64,000 nucleotides of DNA from Bauldia sp. (GTDB lineage Bacteria; Pseudomonadota; Alphaproteobacteria; Rhizobiales; Kaistiaceae), in contig JAHCJY010000001.1 in assembly GCA_026126065.1 (NCBI GenBank), positions 186,001-250,000 on the forward strand, written 5' to 3'. Both the position numbers and the translations under genes were made by a program. Positions 50,254 through 58,505 of this stretch are shown piece by piece (position 1 is the stretch's first letter; each line of letters begins with the position of its first letter). The notes under the pieces were generated by a model, which searched no databases, had not been told where the DNA came from, and was given only the letters and a program-made list of their open reading frames with translations.

Positions 50254-52497
50254 ATGCGTTTCAGGGCTTTCGGACGGCGTTGCATAGCGGGCGTAGTCGT
50301 TTGCGTCGCCTCGTTGTTTGCGGGCAACGCACTGGCGCAGGATAGGCCACCGCTCAATGAGCGCGTGACGCCGGCCATCTTCGAAACGGTGTTCCCTGCC
50401 GCCGATCGCCTCGGCGAGGTCGAGGGCCAGCCGCCGTTCATGCGTGCCTATGCGGGCGATGAACAGCTCGGATTCGTCTTTTCGACATATGACGTCGTCC
50501 GCGCTCCGAGCTATTCGCCCCGGCCCTTTGACGCCATCGTCGGCATGGACCTCGCAGGCAACCTCACCGGCGTCCAGGTCATCTCGTTCCATGACCCGTA
50601 TCTGACGGGTTTTCCCGAGCGTGTGCGCCAACTCGCCGAGTTCTTCCGCTTCTATGTCGGCTACAACATTTCCGGCCAGCGGGCCTTTCCGGCGCAACCT
50701 GACTTCGTGCAGGGGACGACCATCTCCGCCCGCCAGATGCGCGCCGGCGTCCTCGACGCCGCGCGCGTGATTGACCGTGCAACCAGCGACCGGCCACCCG
50801 TCACCGAACCGACGCTCGACCTCGACGCCTTCACGGTCATGAACTGGGGCGAGCTGATGGAAATGGGGGCTCTTGCGCATCGCGCCGTAACCTTTGGCGA
50901 TGTTCGCGAGGCTCTTGCGGAGGCGGGCGTCACTCCGGTCGAGATGGAGGTGCCGCTTGGCCGGCCCGACCTGGCTCTGAACCCGCCGCGGTTCGATTGT
51001 CGCTTCGTTGCGACCCGCGCCTGCGAGATCGACGCCAATCTCGTTCGCGAAAACGACGAAATCTACACGGACCTCTACTTCGCGCTGGTCACGCCGGCCA
51101 TGATCGGCCGCAACCTGCTCGGTTCGGATCTCTACGCTCGCTATCTCACGCCGCAACCGCCCGGGACGCACATGCTCGCGATGCTCTCCGCGGGCCCCTA
51201 CGACTTCCGTGGCCTCGGCTTCTACCGCGACGAGAACGGCAACCGCTTCGACCGCTTCCGCCTCGTTCAGGGCGAAACCGAGATCGTCTTCACACGAGAC
51301 CAGCACCAGATGGTCGGCGGACTTAGAGGCGATCGTCCTCGACTGCCGGACGTCAGCGTCTTCTTCATCGCGCCGAACTCGGGATTTGACCCGGTCGCGC
51401 CGTTCGAGATCGTCCTGATGGTGACGGCAACGACGGAGACCGGCGAGCAGGCGACGATCGACATCCCTATCGCCTACCAGGTGCCGGATGACGTCATCCT
51501 GATGCCCTTTGTCGAGCCGGCGCCGCCCTGGGTCGAGGCGTGGGCCGATGCGACGCCACAACTCGTGATCCTCGGCATCGCCCTCGTCATCCTCACCGGT
51601 CTGTTCATCTTCCAGAAGCAGCTGACGATGTCCCGGCGCGCCCATGCGTGGATCCGGAACGCATTCCTCCTGTTCACCCTGGTCTGGCTGGGCTGGATCG
51701 CCGGCGGCCAGCTCTCGATCGTGCACGTCGTGAACTACCTCAAGGCGCCGTTCGACGGCGTCGACATCGGCTTCTACCTCGCCGAGCCACTGATCGTGGT
51801 GATCGGGATCTATGTGCTGCTCTCGCTGATCCTGATCGGTCGTGGCGTCTTCTGCGGCTGGCTGTGCCCCTTCGGCGCGCTCCAGGAGTTGACGGCGAAG
51901 GTCGCGCGCTTCCTGAAGCTCCCGACATGGGACCCGCCGGAAAGGATGCAGCGATGGATGTGGCTGCCGAAATACGGCACCGCCGCGCTCATCGTCGGGG
52001 CCGCCTTCGTCGCCCCGGCAGCGCTCGCGGCAACCGAGGAGATTGAGCCGTTCAAGACGGCGATCACGTCGGTGTTCACCCGACCCTGGCCGTACGTCGC
52101 CTACGCGCTGGTGCTGGTCGGCATGGGGCTCTTCACCGAGCGCTTCTTCTGCCGCTTTCTCTGCCCGCTCGGCGGCGTTCTGGCCCTTGGCGACCGCCTC
52201 CACATCTTCACGCTGCTCAAGCGGCGCCCGGAATGCGGTTCGGGCGGCTGCCACCTCTGCGAACGCTCCTGCCCGGTGCGCGCGATCGAGCGCGACGGGA
52301 AGATCATCATGGCCGAGTGCTTCCAGTGCCTCGACTGTCAGGTCGAGTATTATGACGAGCAGCGCTGTCCGCCGCTTGCCAAGGGTCGCAAGGTCCGCGA
52401 GCGCGCCTCGCGCGCCCGTCCGCAGATGGGCGTGCCCGTTCCGGCGATGGCCATGAGCGCGGCAGCGTCAAAGCCGGCGATGGGGCCCGACCGATGA
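50254..52497 (+). CDS. NosR/NirI-family membrane flavo-iron-sulfur protein
   Basis: 747 aa. Signal helix near residue 10-28 (IAGVVVCVASLFAGNALA), periplasmic FMN-binding domain with flavinylation-type motif DFVQGTTIS (Thr156 as predicted FMN-phosphothreonine), then about five helices with two CxxxCP motifs (C534/C538 and C633/C637) and a cytoplasmic tail with two [4Fe-4S] sites (C661, C666, C669, C673 and CFQCLDC...CP). This is the NosR layout: electron transfer across the membrane. No nosZ is near; instead ApbE and SoxCD follow, so it probably serves a sulfur-oxidising enzyme. ATG 50254 is favoured by the signal peptide; the ribosome-binding site is weak. Confidence 0.88.
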   Translation: MRFRAFGRRCIAGVVVCVASLFAGNALAQDRPPLNERVTPAIFETVFPAADRLGEVEGQPPFMRAYAGDEQLGFVFSTYDVVRAPSYSPRPFDAIVGMDLAGNLTGVQVISFHDPYLTGFPERVRQLAEFFRFYVGYNISGQRAFPAQPDFVQGTTISARQMRAGVLDAARVIDRATSDRPPVTEPTLDLDAFTVMNWGELMEMGALAHRAVTFGDVREALAEAGVTPVEMEVPLGRPDLALNPPRFDCRFVATRACEIDANLVRENDEIYTDLYFALVTPAMIGRNLLGSDLYARYLTPQPPGTHMLAMLSAGPYDFRGLGFYRDENGNRFDRFRLVQGETEIVFTRDQHQMVGGLRGDRPRLPDVSVFFIAPNSGFDPVAPFEIVLMVTATTETGEQATIDIPIAYQVPDDVILMPFVEPAPPWVEAWADATPQLVILGIALVILTGLFIFQKQLTMSRRAHAWIRNAFLLFTLVWLGWIAGGQLSIVHVVNYLKAPFDGVDIGFYLAEPLIVVIGIYVLLSLILIGRGVFCGWLCPFGALQELTAKVARFLKLPTWDPPERMQRWMWLPKYGTAALIVGAAFVAPAALAATEEIEPFKTAITSVFTRPWPYVAYALVLVGMGLFTERFFCRFLCPLGGVLALGDRLHIFTLLKRRPECGSGGCHLCERSCPVRAIERDGKIIMAECFQCLDCQVEYYDEQRCPPLAKGRKVRERASRARPQMGVPVPAMAMSAAASKPAMGPDR

Positions 52498-53510
52498 CGC
52501 TGGTTGACGCGCGGCCGACGCCGCTCGGCCTCTCCCGCCGCCAGGCGCTCAAGGTCGTCGCCGCCACCGCTGCGCTCCCGCTGGGCGTCCTTGGGCTGCG
52601 CGCAATCGGGCCGACGCCGCAGTTCCATACCTGGAACGGCGAGGTGCTCGGTGCGGTCTCGTCGCTGACCCTCTGGCACAGCAATGCGAACTTCGCGCGG
52701 ACGACGATGCAGCGCATGGCCTCGGAGATCGGCCGGCTCGAGCGGATCTTCAGCCTGTACCGTCCCGACAGCGAACTCCGGCGCCTCAACGCAGACGGCA
52801 TGCTCGAAGGCGCCTCGCGCGACCTTCGCCTGGTCCTGACCAGCGCACGCTTCATCGGCCTGGCGACGGGCGGAGCGTTCGATCCGACAGTCCAGCCGCT
52901 GTGGGACGTCTATGCTCGCCATTTCGCGAGCCCCGGTGCCGATCCGGCGGGACCCTCCGGCTTCGCCCTCGACGCCGCGCGGAGCCTTGTCGGTTACCGC
53001 GACATCGACACGGATGGAGGCGCCATCCGCTTCGCCCGTCAGGGCATGCAGGCAACCCTCAACGGCATTGCCCAGGGTTACATCACAGACAGGATCGCCG
53101 ACCTCCTTCGGAACGAAGGATTCCAACACGTCGTCGTTGAGCTGGGCGAGGCCCGGGTGCTCGGCGACCATCCCGAAGGTCGCCCCTGGCGCGTGGGGCT
53201 CCGCGACCGGGCCGGAGCCACCGACCGGATGGTCGACCTTTCGAACGGAGCCGTCGCGCTCCATGGCGGCTATGGCACGGTCTTCGACGAGAGCGGCCGC
53301 AATCACCACATCTTCGATCCCGTCACGGGCCGGAGCGCGCAGACGATGCTGGACGTCGCGGTCGTCTCCGGCCGGGCCACGGACGCGGACGCCATCGGCG
53401 TTGGCATCTACGTCGCCGGCGAGGAACGGGCATCAGCGATCCTCGCCCAGTTCCCGGGAACGCGCGCGATCATCACGCGCCGCGACGGCACGACCGTGAC
53501 GATCGGCTGA
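52494..53510 (+). CDS. FAD:protein FMN transferase (ApbE/NosX)
   Basis: 338 aa. Twin-arginine signal LSRRQALKVVAATAALPLGV. ApbE domain: MASEIGRLERIFSLYRPDSELRRLN, LATGGAFDPTVQPLW, NGIAQGYITDRIADLL, HHIFDPVTGRSAQTMLDVAVVSGRATDADA (metal and FAD site). It attaches FMN to Thr of periplasmic flavoproteins, here almost certainly the NosR-like partner whose gene it overlaps by ATGA. Equivalent to NosX in nos clusters. Confidence 0.94.
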   Translation: MTLVDARPTPLGLSRRQALKVVAATAALPLGVLGLRAIGPTPQFHTWNGEVLGAVSSLTLWHSNANFARTTMQRMASEIGRLERIFSLYRPDSELRRLNADGMLEGASRDLRLVLTSARFIGLATGGAFDPTVQPLWDVYARHFASPGADPAGPSGFALDAARSLVGYRDIDTDGGAIRFARQGMQATLNGIAQGYITDRIADLLRNEGFQHVVVELGEARVLGDHPEGRPWRVGLRDRAGATDRMVDLSNGAVALHGGYGTVFDESGRNHHIFDPVTGRSAQTMLDVAVVSGRATDADAIGVGIYVAGEERASAILAQFPGTRAIITRRDGTTVTIG

Positions 53511-53577
53511 AGCCGGAACATGCCAGTCACGCAATGCGAGGCTCGAGGGGAGCCTTTCGGACTCGGAGGGAAACAGC

Positions 53578-54876
53578 ATGCCGCCCCCAAAGGAAACTGA
53601 GTTCACCGAGGCGCTGGGTGAGCCCGTTGCGGGGAACGGACTCCTCCACCGGCGCGCCTTTCTGCGCGGCGGGGTCCTCTTCGCGGGGGCTGCGGGCGCG
53701 GTGTCCGTGGCGGGCGTCTCCATCGCTGCCAACCCGATCGGCATCGACGCGCCCCCGAGCATGCTGGCGCCCGGTCGGCCCTTCTCGCCCTACGGATCGC
53801 CCGCGGCGACGGAAGCGGCGGTGATCCGATCCTTCACCCTCAACGAGCGCGCCCCCGGGACGGGCTCGTCGCGGACCCCCCACCATCTCCTCAACGGGAC
53901 GATCACCCCGAACGGCCTTCATTTCGAACGGCATCACAACGGCGTGCCGACGATCGACCCGGCCGAGCACCGGCTTTACATCCACGGCCTCGTCGACCGG
54001 CCGCTCGTGTTCAGCATGGATGCGCTCATGCGCTACCCGATGGAGAGCATGATCCGCTTCGTCGAGTGTGCCGGCAACAGCGGCGCGGCAGCCACTGCGC
54101 TCAACCCGCCCCGCAACACCGTCCAGGGGATTCACGGCCTCCTCTCCTGCTCGGAGTGGACCGGGATCAGGCTGGCAGTGCTCCTCGACGAGGCCGGGAT
54201 TCAGCCGGATGCCAACTGGATCCTCGCCGAGGGCGCAGATGCGGCCGCGATGAGCCGGTCGATCCCGCTCGAAAAGGCGATGGATGACACGCTCCTGGCG
54301 CTCTACCAGAACGGCGAGGCGATCCGGCCCGAGCAGGGCTACCCGATGCGGCTTCTCGTTCCCGGCTTCCAGGGGAACCTCAATGTCAAATGGCTCCGCC
54401 GGATCGAGCTCACCAACGGTCCGACCCACACCAAGGACGAGACCTCAAAATACTCTGAGCTGATGCCGGACGGGACTGCCCGGCAGTTCTGGCTCGAGCA
54501 CGGCGTGAAGTCCTTCATCGCGCGCCCGTCCTACGGCGTGAACCTGTCGGGTCCGGGCCTGTACGAAATCTCGGGTCTCGCCTGGTCGGGCTATGGCCGC
54601 ATCACGCGTGTCGAGGTCTCGGCTGACAACGGCGCGTCATGGGCGGACGCCGCTCTCGGGGAGCCGATCGTGCCGAAGGCGCTCACGCGGTTCCGCCTGC
54701 CATGGGAATGGAGCGGGCAGGAGGCGGTCGTGATGAGCCGCGCCACAGATGAGCGGGGCAACGTTCAGCCCACGCGAGACGTCTGGAGGACGGATTTCGC
54801 CCCCGGGCAGGGCTACATGTACAACGGCATCCAGAACTGGGCCGTCTCGGCGACCGGCGAGGTCACCAATGTCTAG
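53578..54876 (+). CDS. soxC: Sulfane/sulfite dehydrogenase molybdenum subunit SoxC
   Basis: 432 aa. Twin-arginine signal HRRAFLRGGVLFAGAAG around residues 22-45. Sulfite-oxidase-type molybdopterin domain with RFVECAGNSG (Mo-ligand Cys164), PRNTVQGIHGLLSCSEWTGIRL, followed by the dimerisation domain with VTPHT-like THTKDETSKYSE and EVSADNGASWADA. SoxC oxidises sulfane sulfur in the Sox pathway with SoxD. No soxXYZAB is nearby. It starts 67 bases after apbE. Confidence 0.92.
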   Translation: MPPPKETEFTEALGEPVAGNGLLHRRAFLRGGVLFAGAAGAVSVAGVSIAANPIGIDAPPSMLAPGRPFSPYGSPAATEAAVIRSFTLNERAPGTGSSRTPHHLLNGTITPNGLHFERHHNGVPTIDPAEHRLYIHGLVDRPLVFSMDALMRYPMESMIRFVECAGNSGAAATALNPPRNTVQGIHGLLSCSEWTGIRLAVLLDEAGIQPDANWILAEGADAAAMSRSIPLEKAMDDTLLALYQNGEAIRPEQGYPMRLLVPGFQGNLNVKWLRRIELTNGPTHTKDETSKYSELMPDGTARQFWLEHGVKSFIARPSYGVNLSGPGLYEISGLAWSGYGRITRVEVSADNGASWADAALGEPIVPKALTRFRLPWEWSGQEAVVMSRATDERGNVQPTRDVWRTDFAPGQGYMYNGIQNWAVSATGEVTNV

Positions 54877-55672
54877 AGCGCCCGGCATCATCTTCGGCTT
54901 CCTTGCCATCGTCTTCCTCGTCCTGATCCTCTGGTCCCGACGCGACGACACCGCCGTCGTCATGACCGAACCCGAGCTCACCGAGGAGGGCCCGGTCGAC
55001 CTGGTGGCCGGGCCGGCGGTGGCTGATCCCGTGCCCGCCGCGCCCGATCCGGCGGTGACCCCGGCACCCGCGCCTGCCGCACCGGATGCGGCGGCAGCGC
55101 CTGCTGCCGTGGCTGCAGCCGAAACGCCGCCGCCGGCCGACCCGGGTCCGGCTACCGTTGTGGCGGGAGCGGTCGAGGCTCCCCGGGAGGTCGCACGCGG
55201 ACCGGGGCTGGGTGCCCCGGCCACGGCCGAGGAAATCGCCCGTCTCAACATCTCGATCCCTCCGGATGGACGCAATCTGCCGCCCGGCCGGGGCACGTCC
55301 GCGGAGGGCGCCCTTGTGTTTGCGCAGCAATGCGTGGCCTGCCACGGCTCTCGCGGCGCGGGCGGCGACGGCATGGTTACCCTCACGGGGGGACTCGGGA
55401 CGCTGACCACCGAGCGGCCCGTGAAGACGGTGTCGAGCTTCTGGCCACACGCGACGACGCTGTTCGACTACATCCGCCGTGCGATGCCACTGAACGCACC
55501 GCAGTCGCTGACGGATGATCAGGTATACGCGGTCGTCGCCTACCTGCTGTCGGTCGATGACATCATCCCGATCGGGACGGTGCTCGACCAGACAACGCTG
55601 CCGCTGGTCGAGATGCCGAATCGGGATGGCTTTGTTAACTGGTGGCCGGAGCCGGCGGCGGCTCGCAACTAG
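54869..55672 (+). CDS. SoxD-like membrane-anchored c-type cytochrome
   Basis: 267 aa. A single N-terminal anchor helix (IIFGFLAIVFLVLILW), an Ala/Pro-rich linker of about 60 residues, then a cytochrome c domain with CVACH (Cys155, Cys158, His159), an axial-Met segment DYIRRAMPLNAPQSL and the SoxD-like MPNRDGF end. Classical SoxD is soluble and di-haem; this one has one haem and an anchor, which would hand electrons of SoxC directly to the membrane. ATG 54869 overlaps the last codons of soxC. Confidence 0.88.
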   Translation: MSRAPGIIFGFLAIVFLVLILWSRRDDTAVVMTEPELTEEGPVDLVAGPAVADPVPAAPDPAVTPAPAPAAPDAAAAPAAVAAAETPPPADPGPATVVAGAVEAPREVARGPGLGAPATAEEIARLNISIPPDGRNLPPGRGTSAEGALVFAQQCVACHGSRGAGGDGMVTLTGGLGTLTTERPVKTVSSFWPHATTLFDYIRRAMPLNAPQSLTDDQVYAVVAYLLSVDDIIPIGTVLDQTTLPLVEMPNRDGFVNWWPEPAAARN

Positions 55673-55888
55673 GCGAGATTGCCGGGTTGCCAATGAGGGA
55701 GGCGGTCTCTGCGGGTCGCGACCAGCGGCGAGCGAAGCGGCAGACCTAGGAATGGAGGCCGGCCGGGAGCGGGGCGAGCCGCCCCCCATCCCTCGGGGAA
55801 CGAACAATGAGCGTCGAGCCCGCGAGGGGAACGACACGTGGCCGGTGGTTGAGGGGGCTGCGGCGCGGCCGCGTAGCTGGGTGGTGAG

Positions 55889-56956
55889 ATGGCGGAATTC
55901 TACACACTGATTGAACGGGCCGTTGGTCGGCTGCAGCCCAACACCGAGAGCGCCCGGCGGGATGTCTATGCCAGGGCGCGTAGTGCCGTTGTCCAGGAGT
56001 TGAGGGCGGTCAACCCGCCGCTTGCGCCCGCGGAGCTTTCAAGGCGCGAGCATGAACTCGAAGAGGCGATCCGCAAGGTCGAGCGAGAATACGGTGTGGC
56101 CGGCCGAGCACCGGGCGATGCCGTTGTGCCGATGACCGCAAATGCCGCCGATCTCGCTGACGACGATCGCGCCGGCACGGCCGAGCGACGTGAGCCAGCG
56201 TGGACCGAGCCCGAGTTCGAGCGGCCGCCTCGGCGCTCGATGTCATCCCGACTGCTCCTCGTCGCCCTGCTGGCCCTCGTCCTGGGCGGTGTGGTCTATG
56301 CTGCCTACACGTACAGGTCCGAGCTTCAGGACCTCTACGCATCGCTCATCGGCGAGGGCGACCCGACCGAATCCTCCGTCGCCACGGCGGATGCCGGGGC
56401 AGGCGCGGACATCGAGGCGCCGGCGGCGGTGGAGGTCGCAGCCGCGATTCCGACCCAGTCGTTTCTCTACGAGGAGGTTGGGACCGGCGATGCCCCCGCC
56501 AATGCAGGTACGGTGGATTGGGTCCTCATCGAAGATGCCGACGAAACGCGGATCGAGGTCCGGATCGATATCCCGGCCCGCGGCGTGCAACTCGTTCTCG
56601 GTATCCGGAAGGCGCCGGACGGGGCGACCAATGCCAGCCACATGATCGACATCGCCGTCACCGTCCCGCCCGAACACGCCGGCGGAGCGGTTGAGTCCAT
56701 CGCGCCGCTCGCGGCGAAGACCTCGGAGGATGCGATCGGGACCGCCATGGTGGCGCAATCGGTGCTCCTCTCCCCGGGCCATTTCATGCTGGAACTGGCA
56801 GCCGAGGACGAACGCCATAACCTGCTGCAGATGCGCCGGGACTGGTTCGACCTCGGTCTCGTCTATGCGAACGGCGATCGGGCGCTCGTCACGTTCAACA
56901 AGGGCTCACAAGGTTACGAGGTGATGCAGCTGGCGCTCGCCGCGTGGCAGGATTGA
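55889..56956 (+). CDS. Single-pass membrane protein of unknown function
   Basis: 355 aa. N-terminal 70 residues are helical and charged (RRDVYARARSAVVQELRAVNPP, then a coiled-coil-like REHELEEAIRKVERE), followed by an acidic disordered stretch, one membrane helix (about 121-140, LLLVALLALVLGGVVYAAY) and a beta-rich exported domain ending VMQLALAAWQD. Similar architecture occurs in unnamed Rhizobiales proteins. It follows the SoxD-like gene after 216 bases; a role in the redox module is possible but unsupported. Confidence 0.78.
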   Translation: MAEFYTLIERAVGRLQPNTESARRDVYARARSAVVQELRAVNPPLAPAELSRREHELEEAIRKVEREYGVAGRAPGDAVVPMTANAADLADDDRAGTAERREPAWTEPEFERPPRRSMSSRLLLVALLALVLGGVVYAAYTYRSELQDLYASLIGEGDPTESSVATADAGAGADIEAPAAVEVAAAIPTQSFLYEEVGTGDAPANAGTVDWVLIEDADETRIEVRIDIPARGVQLVLGIRKAPDGATNASHMIDIAVTVPPEHAGGAVESIAPLAAKTSEDAIGTAMVAQSVLLSPGHFMLELAAEDERHNLLQMRRDWFDLGLVYANGDRALVTFNKGSQGYEVMQLALAAWQD

Positions 56957-57101
56957 GCGCCGATCATCAGATTGCTGGTCGCACGATGATCGGCCAAAGC
57001 CCCGGCGGATACCGCAAACTCCGCCGGCAGGAGCGTGAAAACAACAAGGCTGGGGCGCCGGCGTGGAAGTCAGGCCGCTGCCGGAGAACATCGAGGTAGT
57101 C

Positions 57102-57398
57102 ATGGACCCAAACGAGGTCGTCGTTCTCGCGCTCGCAGCTGGCGTGTCGGGCTTCTACGCCCTCATGGTCTTCCTGTCGTCGCGCCGTCGCAAGACTAGG
57201 ACCATGCCGGCGGCGACCGCGGTCAGGCCGGTGCCGGTGAGGTCAGGAAACGCCCCGAAGCCGCGGCCCGCTGCGGCCACGATCCAGCCACCGCCGCTGG
57301 CACAAGCAGATCCAACGACGTCGCCACCGGCTACACCCACACCCGTTCCTGCATCCGAAGACCGAGCCCCGCCAACGCGCGCGCCATCATCGGCGTAG
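57102..57398 (+). CDS. Small single-pass membrane protein with Pro-rich tail
   Basis: 98 aa. One helix near the N-terminus (VVVLALAAGVSGFYALMVFL), a basic stop-transfer SSRRRKTR, then about 65 residues rich in Pro, Ala and Thr. GAGG sits eight bases before ATG 57102; GTG 57063 is an alternative. No family recognised. Coding status is likely because of the membrane topology signal, but the tail could reflect GC composition. Confidence 0.5.
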   Translation: MDPNEVVVLALAAGVSGFYALMVFLSSRRRKTRTMPAATAVRPVPVRSGNAPKPRPAAATIQPPPLAQADPTTSPPATPTPVPASEDRAPPTRAPSSA

Positions 57399-57507
57399 CC
57401 ACCGTTGGATTGAAGAACCATCGGCACGATGATGGCCAGGAAAGGCGGCGGCGGCCGAGCGTGCCCAAGCGGACGAGAACCCGTTGGCGCGCCTCTGTGG
57501 GCGGGAG

Positions 57508-58299
57508 CTAGAAGGTCAGAAAATCGGACGTAAGGCGATCTGATGCGAACGGGCGGAAGTGATTGTCCGCGAAATCAACGTGCATCGGGTGGTTCTTGTA
57601 GCTTTCCACGACGGCTTCGCTGGCGAAACGCACGAACCAGCAAAGGCCATATCGCGAGTCAGGCCTCGCGGCGCGCCCAAACCGGACGCTCCGAACGCCG
57701 GGTATGGCACCAAGCTTCTGTGCGCCCAACTCGAACATGACCTGTACGTTCGCGTCCGACAGGTCCGGGGCATTGAACATGACGACATGTTCGACCGCCC
57801 GCCACCGCCGGACCTGTTGGAGCGCTACCGGGGCTTGCCAGGCGGCAGCCATCGCCGTGAGAAGCGCCTCCAGCTGCGGCCGCGCCCGCGACGAGTCCAA
57901 GTCTACGAATCCGGGCGCATCCAGTCGAACAGCTATTGCCCCGCATCTCTCCGCGAGAACCTCCAGCCCCTCCGCAGGCGTTTGCCGTGACGGCAGTACC
58001 AGCGCGCTGCACCCGAGCTTGATCGCCCGGGCGAGCACCGTCTGACTGGCAACCTCCTCCCAACGGAGAACGACGGGGACGCTTGCCCGTTCGGCCGCGA
58101 CCTCGATCGCCGGCATGGCTATGTCGACGGGGAGGGCGAACCGCGCTTCCGAGATGGAGAGTGCGATCGGGCAGCCCGTCCGTTCGGCGGCTTCGAGGAC
58201 CTCGAGCGCCTCCTCCATGCCAGCGATCCTGGCGGCCGGGAGGCGATACCCGGAGGCGGCGGCATGGTGCAGGAGATCTCGAGCATCGACGATGGCCAT
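57508..58299 (-). CDS. Degenerate class II aldolase domain fused to Dabb domain
   Basis: 263 aa. Residues 1-160 resemble a shortened fructose-bisphosphate-aldolase class II barrel: MAIVDARDLLHHAAASGYRLPA and ERTGCPIALSIS. The zinc-binding HLDHG of these enzymes is RWEEV here (residues 79-83), so the site is lost. Residues 169-260 are a Dabb (stress-responsive A/B barrel) domain: VEHVVMFNAPDLSDANVQVMF, GVRSVRFGR, WFVRFASEAVVESYKNHPMHVDF. It diverges from the mtnKA-aldolase operon, so it may be a regulator or helper of that pathway. ATG 58299 has no strong ribosome-binding site. Confidence 0.75.
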   Translation of the reverse strand: MAIVDARDLLHHAAASGYRLPAARIAGMEEALEVLEAAERTGCPIALSISEARFALPVDIAMPAIEVAAERASVPVVLRWEEVASQTVLARAIKLGCSALVLPSRQTPAEGLEVLAERCGAIAVRLDAPGFVDLDSSRARPQLEALLTAMAAAWQAPVALQQVRRWRAVEHVVMFNAPDLSDANVQVMFELGAQKLGAIPGVRSVRFGRAARPDSRYGLCWFVRFASEAVVESYKNHPMHVDFADNHFRPFASDRLTSDFLTF

Positions 58300-58505
58300 T
58301 GCAGGTCCCGAGGGTCGATCACGCCGAAGCTGGCGATCGCGTCGTATTAGCAAACCGGCACCGAAACGCCACCGACCCGCCCGATGACGCCTCAGCCCTC
58401 GACACGCGGCGGCGAACACCACTTTGCGCTCCGGGAATCGTCCTGTCGGAGCCGCGGATTGCGCTTTTTCTGCCCTCGCGCGACAACGGCGCGGGGAGGA
58501 TGCCG

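Noticed and set aside
50254..53510. Part of a nitrous oxide reductase (nos) cluster
   Set aside because: NosR and ApbE look alike in both settings, but no nosZ, nosD, nosF or nosY is in the window; SoxC and SoxD-like genes follow directly.
57559..57990. Plus-strand frame opposite the pseudo-aldolase/Dabb gene
   Set aside because: The minus strand encodes a recognisable Dabb domain; the plus frame has no matching family or start signal.
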